From Desulfobacterales bacterium (GTDB lineage: Bacteria; Desulfobacterota; Desulfobacteria; Desulfobacterales; JAHEIW01): DNA of 32,587 nucleotides. How positions within the stretch are numbered: position 1 is the stretch's first letter; the number at the start of each line of letters is the position of its first letter. Location: contig JAQYWI010000048.1 in assembly GCA_030145015.1 (NCBI GenBank), positions 1 through 32,587 of the forward strand, given 5' to 3'. Under the pieces are notes generated by a model that worked only from the letters and a program-made list of their open reading frames with translations, was not told where the DNA came from and made no database searches. This document shows positions 1 through 8,799 of this stretch, one piece after another. A program made the position numbers and the translations under genes.

Positions 1-533
1 ACGCCCTTAAACTGCTCCATCCTTTTGGGAATGATGATCTGCGACAATATCTCGTGCTTGCCCAGTACGGTACTATTGGGACCGGTAAAGAACTGATCGA
101 GGCCGATTGTTTTTTGACCCTTATCAAAAGCAATGGTTACCTCGCAATCCATTGCGAGAAGAATGGCGGCCATATCCGCTGCCGGTGACCCATGACACAG
201 ATTACCACCGATTGTCGCCCGGTTTCTGATTTGAATTGAACCCAGGGTGCTGGCCGCCTGGCTCAGCACCGGTATCTTCTCACGGATGAGTGGTGAAACT
301 TCTATATCCCGTATGCACGTCAGCGTCCCCAATTTGAAACCATTATCGTATTCAATCGAATCTATTTGGGGAATTCCTTTTAAATCGATGATGCATTTTG
401 GTTGGACGGCATTCGTCTTCATTCCGATCAGCAGGTCCGTTCCTCCGGCAAGCAAATAGGGGTTATCCTTATCTTTCAGGGCTGCAATCGCATCATCCAT
501 CTTGCCGGGCCTTATGTAATCAAAGCGTTTCAT
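1..533 (-). CDS. FAD-binding (medium) subunit of a second molybdenum hydroxylase, partial
   Basis: This is the N-terminal part (about 177 residues) of a CoxM/XdhB-type FAD subunit, which passes electrons from a 2Fe-2S subunit to FAD in xanthine-dehydrogenase-family enzymes. The 3' end lies beyond the left edge. Reading left from ATG 533-531, the protein starts MKRFDYIRPG and has the first FAD motif LLAGGTDLL (near residues 27-35) and the second, IRNRATIGGNLCHGSPAADM (near 102-121), both diagnostic of the family. A GGAGG ribosome site (540-544) precedes the ATG. It lies 133 bp downstream of the enoyl-CoA hydratase-like gene on the same strand and is probably the last visible gene of the long left operon. 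The locus already has a complete FAD/2Fe-2S/Mo set at 8800-12617, so this copy suggests a second hydroxylase continuing off the window. Family identity is secure; substrate is unknown. Confidence 0.88.
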   Translation of the reverse strand, partial: MKRFDYIRPGKMDDAIAALKDKDNPYLLAGGTDLLIGMKTNAVQPKCIIDLKGIPQIDSIEYDNGFKLGTLTCIRDIEVSPLIREKIPVLSQAASTLGSIQIRNRATIGGNLCHGSPAADMAAILLAMDCEVTIAFDKGQKTIGLDQFFTGPNSTVLGKHEILSQIIIPKRMEQFKG

Positions 534-666
534 AAATTACCTCCTCCAACCTGCCTTTCGTGCGCTGAAAAACTTTTTGCGGATAATCGCTATTTCTTTA
601 TCAGTCCCTTTTTTGCCGAATTTTTATATCTATCTCTTCCCGTTTATCTCTTATCTGCAGAGGATC

Positions 667-1548
667 TTATTCGATAAGTCCTTTATAGCGCGCATCTCTT
701 TCCTTAACAGCTTCTCTAAGGCCCACATCTCGCCTGCGTTTTATGAAATTATACTCGCCCGGCTCAAATCTTGTGTTCGTAAACATGGTATGACCCAGAT
801 AGCCCTGCCCAAAAGCGGAGCTGAGTCCCATTGAATCGTAGGCCAGACGCGCCGTCGCTTTTCCGATGGCAATCCCGTCGCGGGGCAGAAGCGTCATCGA
901 TTTAGCAAGCTTTCTGGTTTCCGTTTCCAGCTGATCTGCCGGAACGACTTGATTGACCAATCCAATTCGTTCGGCTTCTTTGCCATCAATCAATTTTCCC
1001 GTTAAAAGTAGTTCTCGGGCCCGTTTCTGACCGATCAACATAACCTCAATTGGAAATACGTACATGGCGCCGGAAAAGCCAAGCCTCTGCTCTGAGTGTC
1101 CGATCTTGGCGTCTTCAGCAGCAATGGTAAGGTCGCAACAAAGCGACATATATAATCCGCCCCCGATACAATATCCATGTACTTGCGCAATCGTTATTTT
1201 ATCAAAAAGGAATATTCTCCGCAGGCTTTCCGAACGCCAGCGGTCATACGCCAAGCGCGACCTCTGACTGGGTCGCCTGGTCTTATCTTCCGGTTTTCCA
1301 GTACCACCGCCATAGACAAAGTATACGCGCCCAAGATCATATCCGGCTGAAAACGCTTTGCCGGCACCTTTCAGCACAACAACCTTGACGTCATCGTCCT
1401 GCTCTACTTTGGTTAAGGCGTCGTCAATTTCACGACTGAATTCAATATTCAACGCATTTAGGGTCTCGGGCTTGTTCATGGTAAGGGTGACCATCGACCC
1501 TTCCTCAAAATCTTCTTTTTCATAAATCAGTGTTTCTGAACTCATCAT
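667..1548 (-). CDS. Enoyl-CoA hydratase/isomerase (crotonase) family protein
   Basis: Crotonase-fold protein of about 293 residues, longer than the usual 260. The oxyanion-hole region AFSAGYDLG (65-73) is followed by an Arg-rich insert (about 85-110) and then the GGG loop at 129-131. In canonical enoyl-CoA hydratase that loop is followed by Cys and the first catalytic Glu (Glu144 of rat mitochondrial ECH); here the position is Tyr133. The second catalytic Glu is kept in GHSEQRLG (Glu153). With one Glu missing, simple hydration is less certain and isomerase, hydrolase or C-C bond chemistry is possible. Two ATGs are adjacent (1548 and 1545); AGGAGG at 1552-1557 is only 3 nt from the first and 6 nt from the second, so 1545 is the likelier start. 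It sits 38 bp downstream of the cyclic amidohydrolase gene and is presumably co-transcribed. Confidence 0.9.
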   Translation of the reverse strand: MMSSETLIYEKEDFEEGSMVTLTMNKPETLNALNIEFSREIDDALTKVEQDDDVKVVVLKGAGKAFSAGYDLGRVYFVYGGGTGKPEDKTRRPSQRSRLAYDRWRSESLRRIFLFDKITIAQVHGYCIGGGLYMSLCCDLTIAAEDAKIGHSEQRLGFSGAMYVFPIEVMLIGQKRARELLLTGKLIDGKEAERIGLVNQVVPADQLETETRKLAKSMTLLPRDGIAIGKATARLAYDSMGLSSAFGQGYLGHTMFTNTRFEPGEYNFIKRRRDVGLREAVKERDARYKGLIE

Positions 1549-1586
1549 TATCCTCCTGAATTAACAAATAACGTTTACTTAAGTGT

Positions 1587-2954
1587 TTAGCGTCCCGCTA
1601 TATATTTCCCTTCTCCGGTTTTTTCCACCACATTTCCATCCTGCGCGATGATGCTTCCTCTTAACATGGTTAATATCGGCCAGCCTTTTATTTTGCGTCC
1701 GGCAATCATTGAATAGCCGGTGTTGGAATAAATCGGCTTTTGGGGCGCAACCGCTTTCTTGTTTAAGTCAATCAGAACCAGATCCGCATCGGAGCCGATG
1801 GACAGGGTTCCTTTGCGCGGTGCAAGGCCAAATTGCCTTGCCGGGCGATAACAACAAACATCCACCAGTTTTTCTAAAGAAATTTTTCCTTTGTTGACCC
1901 CCTCACTTAACATGAGGGGTAAAAACATTTCGGCACCCGGAATACCGGGGGTGGCATCCCAGAGATTATTTTTCAGCTCCTTGGGGACCGGGGCATGGTC
2001 GGTTGCAACCACATCAATGGTGCCATCATTTAATGCTTCCCAAAGCGCAATGTTGTCTTCAGGCTCTCGAATCGGCGGATTGACTTTGGAAAGCACCGGG
2101 TCCACATTATCAGTATTCAGCGTTAAATATTGGACACATGTTTCGGTAACCACATTTACGCCTTTTGCCCGGGCTTTATTTATGAGGTCAACGCCCTCTT
2201 TAATGGTCATGTGAACCACATATATCGGACATTCTGTCACCTCGGCGAGATACAGGCATTTTCGCATGGCTTCTGCTTCACAAACCCGCGGTCTGGCATC
2301 ATTCCAGGATGCCGGTTCAATGCCTGCTTCCAGAAATTCCTCTTTCATCTTAAAGAAGATCTCCGCATTCTCACAGTGAACGCGAACAAATACCTTACGG
2401 CCTTCTTTCGCAAGCCGGCCGACTTCTTTGAAAGTAAGATAAATGATGCCGTCGTCTATGCCGCCGACACGCCCTTTCCAGACCGCTTCGCCTCCTTTGT
2501 ACGGAAGTAACAGCTTCACATTGATAATTCCAAAATCGTACAGGCTGCGGATTTGTTTTATATTTTCCCTGGAATAGATACGCGCACTCAGGGCCAGGTC
2601 GACAAATCCGTGTTTTTCATAGAACCCGACAAATTCGTTGGCCTTGTCCAGGATGTCATCTGCCGGGGCTAACAAATGTATAATGGTTGTGCAGCCGGCT
2701 GCCGCGCATGCCCGGGTCTCCCTCTTGATATTTGACTCCGGGTCAACGCCGGGGGGATATTCGAGGTGGACATGGGCATCAACAACTCCGGGGATAATGT
2801 AGTTGCCTTTGCCGTCGAGGATGGTGTCAGCTGGAGGCAACTCGGCGTCTTTGGCAAGCGCAACCACTTTTCCTTGTTTTATCGCCAGGCCGGCATCTAA
2901 AATCCCGTCGTGTCGGACTATTTTACAGTTGGTTAATATCGTATCGACTGACAT
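1587..2954 (-). CDS. Dihydropyrimidinase/hydantoinase-like cyclic amidohydrolase
   Basis: A 455-residue metal-dependent amidohydrolase in the dihydroorotase/dihydropyrimidinase/allantoinase group, which hydrolyses cyclic amides, ureides or imides. The complete binuclear metal site is visible: HVH (His61, His63), the lysine expected to be carbamylated (Lys147 in INVKLL), His193 (RVHCEN), His248 (VVHMT) and Asp319 (ATDHAP). Length and spacing match bacterial hydantoinases, so the enzyme should be active. The open frame extends upstream to 3095, but that stretch is Arg/Trp-rich and lies inside the upstream CoA-transferase gene; ATG 2954 with GAGGGG six bases upstream gives a normal family N terminus. 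The gap to the upstream gene is 10 bp. With the nitrilase-family amidase of the same operon it resembles the ring-opening and amide-cleaving pair of reductive pyrimidine degradation. The actual ring substrate is unknown; a lactam or cyclic imide is inferred from the neighbours. Confidence 0.9.
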   Translation of the reverse strand: MSVDTILTNCKIVRHDGILDAGLAIKQGKVVALAKDAELPPADTILDGKGNYIIPGVVDAHVHLEYPPGVDPESNIKRETRACAAAGCTTIIHLLAPADDILDKANEFVGFYEKHGFVDLALSARIYSRENIKQIRSLYDFGIINVKLLLPYKGGEAVWKGRVGGIDDGIIYLTFKEVGRLAKEGRKVFVRVHCENAEIFFKMKEEFLEAGIEPASWNDARPRVCEAEAMRKCLYLAEVTECPIYVVHMTIKEGVDLINKARAKGVNVVTETCVQYLTLNTDNVDPVLSKVNPPIREPEDNIALWEALNDGTIDVVATDHAPVPKELKNNLWDATPGIPGAEMFLPLMLSEGVNKGKISLEKLVDVCCYRPARQFGLAPRKGTLSIGSDADLVLIDLNKKAVAPQKPIYSNTGYSMIAGRKIKGWPILTMLRGSIIAQDGNVVEKTGEGKYIAGR

Positions 2955-2964
2955 GGAATACCCC

Positions 2965-4173
2965 TCAATAAATAACCTCTTTTTCCACCAGCGTTTTGAT
3001 CTCCTCCTGGGACAACCCCAGCAGCTTTCCAAAAACATAATTGTTATGCTCTCCCAGGAGCGGCGCCGGACGTCGGATCTCTCCCGGGGTTTCACTTAAA
3101 TTGCAAACCACTTTGGGAACAAAGTCTACACCGGTTACCGGATGTTCAACATTAACAATAACCTCTCGTTCCTGAAAATGCGGGTCGAAATAACGCTCCT
3201 CCGTATCGGCACACGGAGTTGCGGCCACACCCGCCTTTTGGAGAATCTCCATAACTTCATTGGGTGTTTTGTCCGCGGTCCACCCGGAAATCAATTTGTC
3301 GAGTTCTTTACGGTTTAATGATCTTTTATCGCTAGCTGCAAAATCCTCCTTTTGGGTCCAGGGCGGGTTACCGATGGCTTTACAGAATCCCTTCCATTCC
3401 GCGTCGGTAAGAACAGCAATGGATACCCATTTATCATCCCCCTGGCACGGATAATTGTTGTGCACGGGCATTATAGGGTGAACATTGCCCAAGGTACCTA
3501 AAATGCGCTTGTTCAGACTGGCCTCTATGACGGGTTCCGGCATTGTACTGAGTAATGCCTCGAGCTGGGCGACCTCGATGTGTTGGCCTTCCCCATAGCG
3601 TTCACGATGATATAAGCCTATTTGAATCGCAAATGCACCAAACAGCGCCGCATTAATATCGGCATAGGCCTGTTGCATTCCTAAAACGCGTTCGCCTTCA
3701 TATCCGATCAAACTATCCAGACCGGCTAATCCCGCCAGTGAGGGACCATATGTTACCACATCTGAGAAGGGGCCTTCACGGCCGACACCGGGGAATGAGA
3801 TCTTGATAATGTCCGGTTTGATTTTTTTTAAATCATCATATTCCAGAGTTAACCGCTTCATTACGCCCGGTGAAAAATTGTCTACCACGACATCGCTGAT
3901 GCCAACCAGCTGCTTGATCAGGTCAACTCCCTCGGAGGTTTTTAAATCTAATAGGATACCCAGTTTATTGCGATTAATGCTGTGAAAAAGCGGATCCATT
4001 TCCGGATCCCTTGACAGGTTATCGGGGCCGAATCGAACGGGATCAGGACGTTTGCGCGTTTCCACTTTAATAACCTCAGCGCCCATGTCCGCCAAAAGAC
4101 AGGTTGCTCGAGGCGCAGCCGCGGCCCAGCCGAAATCTATCACCCGGTAACCTTCAAGTGGTAAGTTCCCCAT
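2965..4173 (-). CDS. Class III (CaiB/BaiF) CoA-transferase
   Basis: Single-domain family III CoA-transferase of 402 residues, the usual length. These enzymes move CoA between carboxylic acids through an aspartyl-CoA thioester and act as interlocked dimers. The N-terminal Rossmann part is clear: VIDFGWAAAAPRATCLLADM (11-30), GAEVIKVE (31-38) and the LDLK step (75-78). The catalytic aspartate is Asp172 in AYADINAA, followed by the typical GLYHRERYGEGQHIEV (186-201). The ATG at 4173 has AGGAG overlapping the stop codon of the upstream flavoprotein gene (TAAGGAG), so translation is probably coupled. It lies between the dienoyl-reductase-like gene and the cyclic amidohydrolase gene, which suggests CoA activation of an acid formed in this pathway. 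Donor and acceptor acids cannot be read from sequence. Confidence 0.93.
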   Translation of the reverse strand: MGNLPLEGYRVIDFGWAAAAPRATCLLADMGAEVIKVETRKRPDPVRFGPDNLSRDPEMDPLFHSINRNKLGILLDLKTSEGVDLIKQLVGISDVVVDNFSPGVMKRLTLEYDDLKKIKPDIIKISFPGVGREGPFSDVVTYGPSLAGLAGLDSLIGYEGERVLGMQQAYADINAALFGAFAIQIGLYHRERYGEGQHIEVAQLEALLSTMPEPVIEASLNKRILGTLGNVHPIMPVHNNYPCQGDDKWVSIAVLTDAEWKGFCKAIGNPPWTQKEDFAASDKRSLNRKELDKLISGWTADKTPNEVMEILQKAGVAATPCADTEERYFDPHFQEREVIVNVEHPVTGVDFVPKVVCNLSETPGEIRRPAPLLGEHNNYVFGKLLGLSQEEIKTLVEKEVIY

Positions 4174-4184
4174 AAAATTACTCC

Positions 4185-6140
4185 TTAGATTTGACGACCG
4201 ACGAGAGCACCATCATATATAGCCTGTCGAATATTGTTGGGCTGTCGACAATCGCCGATGGGATGAAATTCTATTTCCTCTTTTTTCAAATCGTCTACCA
4301 GACTCCGCTCCGGCGTTGCGCCCAGCGCCAATACGATGGTTTCGGCCTCCAGCGTGCGTTCCTCGCCCGAGTCTCTTTGAACGACTTTAACGCCATCGTC
4401 GGTCAGCCCCTCCACTTTGAAGCCGCTCAAGAGGCTCACCCGGCACTCCTGCAGTGAGTCTAACAATCCTCTTCTGTTGGTGGGCTCACAGTCCTCGGCC
4501 ATTGCAGCACCGGGGCGCATTTTGATAACGGATACGATGTTGCCCTGGTCCGCCATGAATTCGGCAACCTCGCAGCCGAGCATATTCCCGCCGATGACGA
4601 CCACTTTCTGCGCCACGGGCTCAACCTGCCCCCCCAGAATATCCCAGGCATCGACGACGCGCGCGTCGTCGATATCAATAAAATCAGTCTGCTTTGGGGT
4701 TGCTCCGGCGGCCAAAACCACGACATCTGGATTTTTTTTGTCGATCAGTTCGGGCGAAACGTCAACACCGAGATTGACTTTCACGTTTTGCTTTTTGAGC
4801 TGGGTCGCCAGGTGATCCCGAATCCATAACAGTCGTCTTTTTCCAGGAGGAGCGGCGGCCAGCAGAAGTTGCCCGCCGAGTTCCTTGCCCCTGTCGTAAA
4901 CCGTTACCTCATGTCCCCGTAAAGAGGCAATTCTGGCGGCTTCCATTCCGGCCGGCCCTCCGCCGATAACCATGACCTTTTTCTTTTCACTGGCAGGTTC
5001 TAGCCGGGTCCATTCCCTTTCTCTGGCGAAGACGGCATTGACCGAACAACCTTGGGGCCAGGTAAATTTACCGCCTCTCTGGTAAAGACATTCGCCGCAG
5101 GACACGCACCGGCGAATATCATCAACACGTCCTTCGCGTGCTTTTTGGGGCCAATCGGGGTCGGCCAGAAACGAACGGGCCATCCCGAGGAAATCAGCGA
5201 CACCATCGGCGACAATTTTCTCGGCGCTATCCGGATTGCGGTAGCCCCCACCTACAAGAATGGGAATCGTTACTTCCTTCTTGATTGCCTCAAACAGCGG
5301 GCGCTTAAAATCTTCATCCATTCGCATAATATCATTTGAGAGGTGCTGGGTCTCATGGCTGCCGGCCGAAACACTGATCAAATCAGCACCGGCTTCTTCA
5401 AGGATCCGGGCTACCGCGGGAGATTCCCCTAAATCAATACTACCCTCAAGATAATCGTCAGCACTAATCCGAACACACACCGGGAAATCGTCGCCGGCGA
5501 TTCGTTTGATTTGTTGAATCAGCTTCACGATAAAGCTGGCACGGTTCTCCAGGCTCCCGCCGAATTCATCGGTTCTCAGATTAAGCTTGGGGGATAAAAA
5601 GCCACTTAAAAGATATCCGTGCGCTGCATGGATTTCGACCATGTCGTAGCCGGCCGTTTTGGCTTTGAGGGCACCCTGACCGAACAGCTCAATCATATCG
5701 AAAATCTCATCTTTGGTGATCGGTCTGGGTATGCAATAGGCCGTCCCATCGCAGAAGAATTGCTGAACATCCGAGGCGGCCACGCTCTGGTGAACGGTTT
5801 GGCCGCCGATATGCCCGAATTGAATGGCTGCTTTAGCGCCATGAGTATGGATGGCGTGAACCAGATCGCTATGTCCGGGAAGGTAGCGATCATCACCGAT
5901 ATTGAGTGACGCCGGAGTATAAAACTGATGCCCGGGAGGAAATACACGGGTTGAGCCCACAATAATGAGCCCGACGCCCCCTTTGGCTCGCTCCTCATAA
6001 TAATCAATTGTTTTCTGGGTGACTTCCCCATTAAATCCTTGAAACTGCCGGGCCATGGGCAACATAACAATCCGGTTTTTTATGTCAAAATTTCCAATTT
6101 GCCCTTCTGAAAATAAATGTGGAAAGTGCTTCGCAGACAT
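4185..6140 (-). CDS. Old-yellow-enzyme/2,4-dienoyl-CoA-reductase-like flavoprotein (FMN, Fe-S, FAD)
   Basis: A 651-residue enzyme with the three-part layout of bacterial FadH and BaiCD/BaiH. The FMN TIM barrel covers about 5-340, with the active-site pair HAAHGYLLSGFLSP (His171, His174). A 4Fe-4S segment follows (Cys345, Cys348, Cys351, Cys365), then an FAD/NAD(P)-binding part with GGGPAG (393-398) and a second nucleotide fold near VVVIGGNMLGCE. The family reduces conjugated C=C bonds next to a carbonyl. In this operon it could reduce the hydroxylated ring or an unsaturated acyl-CoA. The cysteine spacing (CX2CX2CX13C) is one residue shorter in the second gap than the CX2CX3C usual in FadH-like proteins. 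AAGGAGGT lies just upstream of ATG 6140. It follows the fused CoA-transferase-like gene by 35 bp. Confidence 0.92.
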   Translation of the reverse strand: MSAKHFPHLFSEGQIGNFDIKNRIVMLPMARQFQGFNGEVTQKTIDYYEERAKGGVGLIIVGSTRVFPPGHQFYTPASLNIGDDRYLPGHSDLVHAIHTHGAKAAIQFGHIGGQTVHQSVAASDVQQFFCDGTAYCIPRPITKDEIFDMIELFGQGALKAKTAGYDMVEIHAAHGYLLSGFLSPKLNLRTDEFGGSLENRASFIVKLIQQIKRIAGDDFPVCVRISADDYLEGSIDLGESPAVARILEEAGADLISVSAGSHETQHLSNDIMRMDEDFKRPLFEAIKKEVTIPILVGGGYRNPDSAEKIVADGVADFLGMARSFLADPDWPQKAREGRVDDIRRCVSCGECLYQRGGKFTWPQGCSVNAVFAREREWTRLEPASEKKKVMVIGGGPAGMEAARIASLRGHEVTVYDRGKELGGQLLLAAAPPGKRRLLWIRDHLATQLKKQNVKVNLGVDVSPELIDKKNPDVVVLAAGATPKQTDFIDIDDARVVDAWDILGGQVEPVAQKVVVIGGNMLGCEVAEFMADQGNIVSVIKMRPGAAMAEDCEPTNRRGLLDSLQECRVSLLSGFKVEGLTDDGVKVVQRDSGEERTLEAETIVLALGATPERSLVDDLKKEEIEFHPIGDCRQPNNIRQAIYDGALVGRQI

Positions 6141-6175
6141 GTTGACCTCCTTAATTATTGTTTTTCCTTCCTGGT

Positions 6176-7888
6176 CTACCTGAGGAAAACACCGTCAGGA
6201 TCAAATGATCGCAGCAACTTTAACTCCTCCGGCGTCGGAGCACTCATTTTCTCTAATTGAGGTGCTGTGTGCAGTTGCCAGTCGCATGCATCTGCAATCT
6301 GGTTGACCCGCTCTTTTTCCTCGGATACATCAGGTCCGGGGTAATATCCCTTCAGGATAAACCCCGCGTCGTTTTTCACGAACAGTCCTTCATTGGTGGC
6401 CAGGGTACTCACGCGTGTGCCCGGGCAGGTGATATAGCGTACTTTTTCAACGAGGCGGTTTGCGCGATGCACCGCAACGACGACCACTTCTTGCGCGACA
6501 CTGGCGATATCGTTGCCGCCCCCCGCACCGGAAAGATAAATATCATTGCCTTTGCGGGACCGGATAATCGTCGAGTTGATATTGCCATATTTATCGATTT
6601 GACCGGCGCCCAAAACTCCCAGACATCTGCTATTGATACCGCCTACACCGACACCATGCAGGTCCAAACTGTCTGAAATCATCTTGGCGGTCGCCATATT
6701 GGCATCGCTAATCAGCAAAGGATCCCCCGGGCAGGGTTGATATCCAATGCCGGCGGCTATCAAATCTACATGGTAATCCTGCTCTTTTAAAAAATAATAT
6801 GCACACCAGCCGGCCAACCCGGACAAACCAATTCCGGCAAACATGCTCTTATATTGATGGGCTAAAATAATATCTTTAATTATGCGAGCGCCGCCAATGA
6901 TTGCATACTCGGCAGCGGTGGTCTCTTTTTCGTCAGCCGGTGAGGTCGCTGGCGCTTTTTTCTCATTGGCTGAAGCCTGAGGCTTTGCGCCGCCCTTCAC
7001 ATCCTCAGCCTGCCATTCCCCGAGCTTATCCAGATAGGCGTCGTGTGAGGGGCAATCCAGAATCCAATCCTTTACCCACCGGCTATAGGCATCGGCATCT
7101 TCGGTAGCCTTGCGAAAGGCTTTTAAAAACGCGTAATCCAACCCATAGCTTTCAAACTCGGTGAGGCTCTGGGCGTTCATATTCTGGGGGTGCGCCCCAC
7201 GGGGGGCCACGCAAACGGCGTTAACTAAACTGCCCGGGATCTTCACCAGTAACGAGTGGTTTCTGATAAAATCCTCACTGACAAGCTTCTCAACGCAGAC
7301 AATGATGCCTTTTCTGCTTGCCTTGGCAGCCCAGGCATCGCGCGGTGGCCCGGGAAGAATTAGATTGCCCATGGGGTCGGCAGCCCATCCATGAATGATG
7401 GATATATCCGGGCATATGGATTTTATTAAGCCAATCTTCTCTCCGCTCCCAAAAACGTCCTCTACAACCTTAATGGCATGTTTATTGTCATCCGCCAGGC
7501 TGCTGCCGATGACAGAGCGTGTCGGTGTAAAGGGAAGGTTTAAGGCACCTGCCATCAGGGCCTGGGTCAGGGATAGCATTGACCAGTTTTCAAGCTCGCA
7601 GCTCTTATTCTTAAACACCCGCTGAATGACCGGGTTGGGGTAGGGCCGTGGATAGATATCCGCACAGGTGGCAAAAATCAGCTTTTTTACCAACCCGCCA
7701 TGAATCAGGCTCAAGGCGTGATGCCCGCCGATCATATTCATTATCAGTGTAAAATCCGGTTTCTGGTCCCAAAACTGCCTGGCCAGCTCGCAGGTGGCTG
7801 CCCCGGCCTGAAGGCTGATATGCAAAGTCATGCCCGGGGTTACATTATTTTCGATGGCGTCATGTAAGCTGACTACTTTGCTGGTCAC
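6176..7888 (-). CDS. Fused alpha/beta class I (glutaconate-type) CoA-transferase-like protein
   Basis: A 570-residue protein with two CoA-transferase family I halves on one chain. The alpha-like half (about 1-295) has GMTLHISL near its start and CELENWSM...GALNLPFTPTRS (97-125), as in glutaconate CoA-transferase subunit A. A low-complexity Lys/Ala/Glu linker (about 299-326) joins a beta-like half with GLSGLAGWCA (354-363) and the glycine loop LSGAGGGNDIAS (452-463). The family normally uses a beta-subunit Glu that becomes acylated; at the expected place (about 374-382) the sequence reads VDLIAAGIG with no Glu. Hydrolase or ring-cleaving activity, as in the mycobacterial IpdAB relatives of this fold, is therefore as likely as CoA transfer. 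It starts with GTG 7888, whose bases overlap the upstream stop (GTGA), implying translational coupling to the amidase gene. Confidence 0.87.
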   Translation of the reverse strand: MTSKVVSLHDAIENNVTPGMTLHISLQAGAATCELARQFWDQKPDFTLIMNMIGGHHALSLIHGGLVKKLIFATCADIYPRPYPNPVIQRVFKNKSCELENWSMLSLTQALMAGALNLPFTPTRSVIGSSLADDNKHAIKVVEDVFGSGEKIGLIKSICPDISIIHGWAADPMGNLILPGPPRDAWAAKASRKGIIVCVEKLVSEDFIRNHSLLVKIPGSLVNAVCVAPRGAHPQNMNAQSLTEFESYGLDYAFLKAFRKATEDADAYSRWVKDWILDCPSHDAYLDKLGEWQAEDVKGGAKPQASANEKKAPATSPADEKETTAAEYAIIGGARIIKDIILAHQYKSMFAGIGLSGLAGWCAYYFLKEQDYHVDLIAAGIGYQPCPGDPLLISDANMATAKMISDSLDLHGVGVGGINSRCLGVLGAGQIDKYGNINSTIIRSRKGNDIYLSGAGGGNDIASVAQEVVVVAVHRANRLVEKVRYITCPGTRVSTLATNEGLFVKNDAGFILKGYYPGPDVSEEKERVNQIADACDWQLHTAPQLEKMSAPTPEELKLLRSFDPDGVFLR

Positions 7889-8772
7889 TTTTCAGAAACC
7901 TTATTCATTTCTTTATTGATCAATTGCGACTGCCGGCCTTTTTTCCAGTCAAGCAACTCCTTATAAGCGTTTAGTCTTGGAAAACTTAAGGTCGCACTCA
8001 CGATTTCCTCGGTTCCACCGCCTTCGGCAAACACAAATGCCGGTTTGGGATTATGCGGGCCGGCAATAACACTATGGCCATAATAGGTTTTTGTTCTCTC
8101 TTTTCCAACCAGATTGGCACTGGCGGCATAGACAAGATTTTCTGTAGCCCGAGCGCCGGTCTGTTGAACAAGGTAATAGGGTTTGCCCGGTCCGGCTGCG
8201 CTGGCCGTAGTATTAATTAATAAGGTTGCCTCTTTTAGTGCCATTATTCTGGCCAGTTCCGGGAAAAAGTAAAAGTCATAGCAGATCAATACCCCGATGT
8301 TCCCATACCGGGTCTTCCAGACCGGCACTGCATCTCCCGGATAAAAACACAGGCTCTCCGTGAAACGGGGTGAGGGCGCAAGATGAATCTTACGGTAAGC
8401 ACCCAGGATACCTTCCGGTGCAATCACAACCGAGGAAATATAGCGCATATCGGAATTCGTCCGGTCCTGTTCCGGCATTCCAAATATGATATAAACATCC
8501 AAATCTTGCGCCAATTGCGCCATTTCCGCCGTTGACGGCCCGGGAATAGCCTCAGCCAATTCCCGATGCATCCGGCACGATTTATTTTCTGCGCCGATAT
8601 CTTCACTGCATTCATAACCGCTCAGTGCCAGTTCCGGGAAGATAATGATATTATTTCCCTGCTTTGCTGCTTCAGTTGTGAAGCGCTTCATTTTAGCCAT
8701 GTTGGCCGCCTTATCGCCCCACGCAGTATGAAAATTGATACACGCTACTGATACTGTTTCCGGGTAGGTCAT
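7885..8772 (-). CDS. Carbon-nitrogen hydrolase (nitrilase superfamily amidase)
   Basis: A 295-residue member of the nitrilase superfamily with the full Glu-Lys-Cys triad: Glu47 in FPELALSGYE, Lys128 in AYRKIHLAP and Cys164 in LICYDFYFFPE. The PEL and CYD contexts fit the amidase branches (omega-amidase, N-carbamoyl-amino-acid amidohydrolase, aliphatic amidase) better than true nitrilases. It should act in the cytoplasm, cleaving a linear amide or carbamoyl group. Pairing with the cyclic amidohydrolase at 1587-2954 suggests it removes ammonia from the acid-amide left after ring opening. ATG 8772 has AAGGAT upstream. Its stop overlaps the start of the next gene by GTGA, and it follows the Mo subunit gene by 27 bp. 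Which amide it accepts is not determinable here. Confidence 0.9.
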   Translation of the reverse strand: MTYPETVSVACINFHTAWGDKAANMAKMKRFTTEAAKQGNNIIIFPELALSGYECSEDIGAENKSCRMHRELAEAIPGPSTAEMAQLAQDLDVYIIFGMPEQDRTNSDMRYISSVVIAPEGILGAYRKIHLAPSPRFTESLCFYPGDAVPVWKTRYGNIGVLICYDFYFFPELARIMALKEATLLINTTASAAGPGKPYYLVQQTGARATENLVYAASANLVGKERTKTYYGHSVIAGPHNPKPAFVFAEGGGTEEIVSATLSFPRLNAYKELLDWKKGRQSQLINKEMNKVSEK

Positions 8773-8799
8773 TTTAATATCCTTGGTATCAGATTTGCC

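Noticed and set aside
661..681. Hairpin at the end of the enoyl-CoA hydratase-like gene
   Set aside because: The CTTAT/ATAAG stem is 5 bp, overlaps the stop codon and lacks a T-run, so it is not called a terminator.
2955..3095. Longer start for the cyclic amidohydrolase
   Set aside because: The extra 47 residues overlap the CoA-transferase gene, are Arg/Trp-rich and unlike the family; ATG 2954 has a good ribosome site.
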